This document shows, one piece after another, positions 61,074-64,000 of a stretch of DNA of 64,000 bases. Both the position numbers and the translations under genes were made by a program. This DNA comes from Pyrococcus furiosus DSM 3638 (GTDB lineage: Archaea; Methanobacteriota_B; Thermococci; Thermococcales; Thermococcaceae). Each line of letters starts with the position of its first letter. Position 1 is the first letter of the stretch. The notes beneath the pieces were generated by a model. It saw nothing but the letters and a program-made list of their open reading frames with translations. It did no database searches and was not told the origin of the DNA. The stretch lies in assembly GCF_000007305.1 (NCBI RefSeq), contig NC_003413.1:739318-803317 (forward strand), read 5' to 3'.

Positions 61074-61319
61074 ATGGAGCCAAGACCCATGATACTTGAG
61101 GATAGTCCAGAGATACCTGCTGGGGCAGAAGAGGAAGTTGATGCAGGAGAGGAAACTGTGGAACAGTTTTTTGCACATAGCAAGGGGAATACCGTTTATA
61201 TCTCATTTGCGACAACTGACATGAAGATTACAATAGGAATAAATCACGATAATGCTACTCTTGAAGAACTCGTCAACGCCGTTAAAGATCTATTGTCTGA
61301 GCTAAGGAAGAGGAAGTAG
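61074..61319 (+). CDS. Small conserved protein, unknown
   Basis: 81 residues. An acidic disordered start (EDSPEIPAGAEEEVDAGEET) is followed by a compact fold TVYISFATTDMKITIGINHD NATLEELVNAVKDLLSELRK. GGAGGTGATGCTGAG gives a strong ribosome site before ATG 61074. It is divergent from the L34e operon, suggesting a housekeeping role, but the family is not recognised. A T6 run at 61325-61330 follows. Confidence 0.65.
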   Translation: MEPRPMILEDSPEIPAGAEEEVDAGEETVEQFFAHSKGNTVYISFATTDMKITIGINHDNATLEELVNAVKDLLSELRKRK

Positions 61320-61322
61320 TGG

Positions 61323-61332
61323 GCTTTTTTAT
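61323..61332 (+). terminator. Oligo-T terminator candidate
   Basis: GGCTTTTTTA directly after the stop of the small gene, before the next promoter. Archaeal RNA polymerase often stops in such T-runs. Confidence 0.4.
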
Positions 61333-61376
61333 CCATAATAAATTTTTTAAAACGCTTAGATTCCTATCTAATCGAG

Positions 61377-62792
61377 ATGAGCAGAGAAAAAATAGAGGCC
61401 AACAGGGAGAAGATACTCAACGGTCCCATTGTCCCTACTCTCTTAGTGTTAGCTTATCCTATAATAATTAATCAACTCGTTCACGTTCTCTACAATTTAA
61501 CCGACACTTTTTGGCTTGGTAAATTGGGGAGAATTGAGCTTTCAGCCCCTGGGACGGCCTGGCCCCTAGTTTGGTTTCTCATGAGCATAGGTAGTGGATT
61601 CGTGGTTGCCGGCTTCGCCTTTGTGAGTCAATACATTGGGGCAGGAGATTATGAGAAGGCCAACCGCTATGCTGGAGCTCTGTATTCGCTCCTCTTAATT
61701 TTTGCCACTGGGATGAGTATATTTGGAATAGTATTAGCTCCCTACTTTTTGAGATTCATGAAGGTTAGCGAAACTATATTTCCCTATGCCCTAACATACA
61801 CAAGAATAATCTTTGCAGGAATACCTTTCTCATTTACGCTCTTCGCGTTTAACTTTCTCCTGAGAGCTATTGGAGATACGAAAACTCCCGTTAAGATCAA
61901 CATAGGTACAATCATCCTAAACATTATCTTAGATCCATTCTTTATCTTTGGCTGGGGACCATTTCCCAGGTTGGGAGTTGCTGGAGCGGCCATTGCAACG
62001 ATGCTCTCGAACAGCGTTGGCTCCTTGATTGGGGGTTACCTCCTCTTTACTGGAAAAGTTGGGATACACTTAACCCTGGAGAACTTAAAGCCTGATCTAA
62101 AATTCTACTCTAGAATATTTAGGGTTGGCTTGCCTTCAAGCATTGGAGACTCAACCTCCGCCCTTGGATTCGTAGTACTCACTAGAGTAATATTTACGGT
62201 TGGAAGAATTTATGGTGAAGCCCATGGGATTAAGGGGTATGAGGACGTTGCCTTTCCCACCTATAGCATAACTAACAGGTTAACGAACTTCATGTTTGCC
62301 TTTTCAGATGGAATTAGCATGGCAATGGGTACTATGGTTGGGCAAAATATTGGGGCCAGAAAGTACGAGAGGGCTAAGGAAATAGCTGAAAAAGCCATGC
62401 TCATAAACTTCACGATATTGAGCATTGGAACGCTTTTGTTTGCAATATTTAGGGTTCCAATTTTCAAGTTCTTCGTCAATGATCCCATGGTAATAGCTGA
62501 GAGCAAAAAAGTTGTCATGTACTTCTCAGCTTCCTTACCCTTCTTCGGTATATTCTCTGCTGTAAATCAGGTTTTTAATAGTGCGGGACACACGAAGAAG
62601 AGCATGGTACTTGGAATAATAAGGCTGTGGATCCTCAGAATTCCGTTGAGCTATTGGCTGGGAGTTGCCATGAAAGACACTGCAGGAATGTGGCTTGGAA
62701 TGGGATTAAGTAACGTTATAGGAGCTCTTATAGGCTTGGCTTGGTTCCTCAAGGGAAGCTGGTTAAGGGGTGTTATTGAGGAGCACCACTGA
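61377..62792 (+). CDS. MATE-family efflux transporter 1
   Basis: 471 residues with twelve helices in two bundles. LVLAYPIIINQLVHVLYNLT DTFWLGKLG, ATMLSNSVGSLIGGYLLF and GQNIGARKYERAKEIAEKAM are MATE hallmarks (the GDTKTPVKI and MGTMVGQNIGA segments mark the two halves). It exports cationic drugs or metabolites against Na+ or H+. It is followed by a second MATE gene after 10 bp. Confidence 0.92.
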   Translation: MSREKIEANREKILNGPIVPTLLVLAYPIIINQLVHVLYNLTDTFWLGKLGRIELSAPGTAWPLVWFLMSIGSGFVVAGFAFVSQYIGAGDYEKANRYAGALYSLLLIFATGMSIFGIVLAPYFLRFMKVSETIFPYALTYTRIIFAGIPFSFTLFAFNFLLRAIGDTKTPVKINIGTIILNIILDPFFIFGWGPFPRLGVAGAAIATMLSNSVGSLIGGYLLFTGKVGIHLTLENLKPDLKFYSRIFRVGLPSSIGDSTSALGFVVLTRVIFTVGRIYGEAHGIKGYEDVAFPTYSITNRLTNFMFAFSDGISMAMGTMVGQNIGARKYERAKEIAEKAMLINFTILSIGTLLFAIFRVPIFKFFVNDPMVIAESKKVVMYFSASLPFFGIFSAVNQVFNSAGHTKKSMVLGIIRLWILRIPLSYWLGVAMKDTAGMWLGMGLSNVIGALIGLAWFLKGSWLRGVIEEHH

Positions 62793-62802
62793 CGTGGTAA
62801 AA

Positions 62803-64000
62803 ATGGAGCGCGGAAAGATTCAAGCGATGCGAGAGCAAATCCTTAATGGTCCAATAGAAAAGACTCTCATCAAGTTAGCGTATCCTTTAATCATTAGCAA
62901 CCTTGTTCAGGTTCTATACAACATAACAGACACATTTTGGCTTGGAAAGCTTGGGAGAGAAGCTCTAGCTGCTCCTGGGACAAGTTGGCCAATAATCGGG
63001 ACACTAATGGCTCTTGGTATGGGGTTTGCAACAGCTGGCTTCGCCTTCATTGGGCAGTATATAGGGGCTGGAGAGTACGAGAGGGCCAACCGCTCCGCTG
63101 GAGCCCTTTACTCTCTCATGCTTCTTTTTTCAACCCTAACTGCCGCTATAAGTCTTGCTATTCTTCCATATGCTCTTCACTTCATGAAAGTCACTCCAAA
63201 CGTTTATCCCTATGCAAAGGCCTACGCTACAGTTGTTTTTGCTGGGGTTCCGTTTTCCTTCACTTTCATAGCCTTTTCAGCTCTAATGAGAGCTGCTGGC
63301 GATACAAAAACCCCAGTGAAGATAAGCATGCTTACAGTCTTCATGAACATAATCCTTGATCCACTCCTTATATTTGGCATTGGACCCTTCCCAAAGTGGG
63401 GGGTTGCTGGGGCCGCGATAGCTACAGTTCTCTCAAATGCTACTGGAGCTCTTATAGGAGCTTGGCTCTTGACACGTGGAAAACTTGGCCTTCACCTAAC
63501 GAGAGAGACCCTCAAGCCAGATTTCCACTTCTACTCGAGGATATTTCGCGTTGGCCTACCAGCAGCAGTTGGGCAATCAGCGAATAGCTTTGGCTTTGTT
63601 TTTCTCACTAGAATTATTTATGGTTATGGGGATGTGGCTTACGCTGCTTACACAATAACCACTCGTCTTGTGAACTTTCTAACGAGCATAGCTCGAGGAA
63701 TAAGCATGGCAATGGGAACCATGGTGGCTCAGAATATAGGGGCAGAGAAATATGGGAGGGCAAAGAAGATAGCTGAGAGGGCAATGATAACTAACTTCAT
63801 GATAGCCTCTCTAGCTGTGCTCATAATTGGGATCTTTAGGGTTCCGATTTTCAGGGTATTCTTGGATGATCCAGAGGTTATTGCCCAGAGTGAATACGTG
63901 CTCAAATACTTCCTGACTTCAGTTCCATTCTTCAACGGAATATTTGTCGTTGTAACGATGACTTTCAGCTCTGCGGGCCACACAAAGAAGAGAATGATTT
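62803..64000 (+). CDS. MATE-family efflux transporter 2 (runs off the window)
   Basis: At least 399 residues, open to the window end without a stop. IKLAYPLIISNLVQVLYNIT DTFWLGKLG and AAGDTKTPVKISMLTVFMNI and MGTMVAQNIGAEKYGRAKKI match the preceding transporter throughout, so the pair is a tandem duplication that has diverged. Start ATG 62803 follows GTGGTAAAA; the C-terminal ~60 residues lie beyond the window. Confidence 0.9.
   Translation, partial: MERGKIQAMREQILNGPIEKTLIKLAYPLIISNLVQVLYNITDTFWLGKLGREALAAPGTSWPIIGTLMALGMGFATAGFAFIGQYIGAGEYERANRSAGALYSLMLLFSTLTAAISLAILPYALHFMKVTPNVYPYAKAYATVVFAGVPFSFTFIAFSALMRAAGDTKTPVKISMLTVFMNIILDPLLIFGIGPFPKWGVAGAAIATVLSNATGALIGAWLLTRGKLGLHLTRETLKPDFHFYSRIFRVGLPAAVGQSANSFGFVFLTRIIYGYGDVAYAAYTITTRLVNFLTSIARGISMAMGTMVAQNIGAEKYGRAKKIAERAMITNFMIASLAVLIIGIFRVPIFRVFLDDPEVIAQSEYVLKYFLTSVPFFNGIFVVVTMTFSSAGHTKKRMI

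Noticed and set aside
60995..61183. 62-residue reverse frame upstream of L34e
   Set aside because: Antisense to the well-supported small gene at 61074, with low-complexity Ser/Ala composition.
1..64000. CRISPR array or cas genes
   Set aside because: No regularly spaced ~30 bp repeats or Cas-like proteins were seen. The repeated DNA is accounted for by IS copies and gene paralogues.

Overview
The window is hyperthermophilic archaeal chromosome of the Thermococcales, almost certainly Pyrococcus and most likely P. furiosus (inference). The support is archaeal ribosomal proteins L14e and L34e, GGTGA-type ribosome binding sites in front of most starts, a two-subunit 2-oxoacid:ferredoxin oxidoreductase, a non-phosphorylating GAPN, flavodiiron protein, and several near-identical 782-bp IS6-like elements of the kind abundant in that species. 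Most of the DNA is AT-rich, with one strikingly GC-rich island near 30.2-31.4 kb.

Layout. 0.3-6.4 kb: a broken CoA-binding protein, an ABC exporter, decayed DNA with an IS982 scar, MarC and ZIP membrane proteins, an M24 peptidase-like protein that lacks several metal ligands, and the remains of a SufC/SufB locus. 6.4-12.9 kb: a redox block (nitroreductase, flavodiiron protein, peroxiredoxin, 2-oxoacid oxidoreductase beta and alpha) followed by GAPN. 12.9-18.0 kb: an IS6-like element, half of a HEPN gene, a broken TnpB element and three archaeal ATPase genes or fragments. 18.0-25.2 kb: a nucleotide-sugar operon (WbpA/B/E/D-like enzymes, a GT2, GalU and a 5'-truncated UDP-glucose dehydrogenase). 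25.2-29.6 kb: a graveyard of toxin-antitoxin genes, nearly all frameshifted or cut by an IS. 27-31.4 kb: flippase (Wzx) genes, one intact and GC-rich. 31.4-45.7 kb: a long leftward surface-polysaccharide or glycan locus (many glycosyltransferases, a GT-C-like membrane protein, an asparagine-synthase-like amidotransferase, UDP-GlcNAc 2-epimerase, a hexapeptide acyltransferase, a FemAB-like protein, a polyprenyl-phosphate sugar synthase) interrupted by three ISs. 46.7-54.1 kb: a MoxR-DUF58-DUF4350-DUF4129-type envelope cluster with neighbouring membrane proteins. 54.1-58.6 kb: secreted-protein pseudogenes, an intact AbrB-PIN toxin-antitoxin pair, an MscS channel and another IS. 58.6-64 kb: tRNA-Glu and tRNA-Ile, a histone-deacetylase-like hydrolase, the L14e-cmk-L34e operon and two tandem MATE transporters, the second cut off by the window end.

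Main result. The HEPN half at 13735-14073 (minus) and a HEPN 3' end plus MNT nucleotidyltransferase at 25159-25619 (plus) fit together exactly through the shared 8 bp AGTAGCCA, which also abuts an IS end. The 11.4 kb between them has therefore been inverted by the IS, splitting a HEPN-MNT toxin-antitoxin pair; the same junction sits on the truncated UDP-glucose dehydrogenase. Other points are an A7 frameshift shared by both IS982 copies, two TTGGTA-N7-TACCAA operator-like sites around a TATA box, and a recurrent pattern of one-base homopolymer indels that break many genes. All family assignments are from reading the translations; no database search was run.
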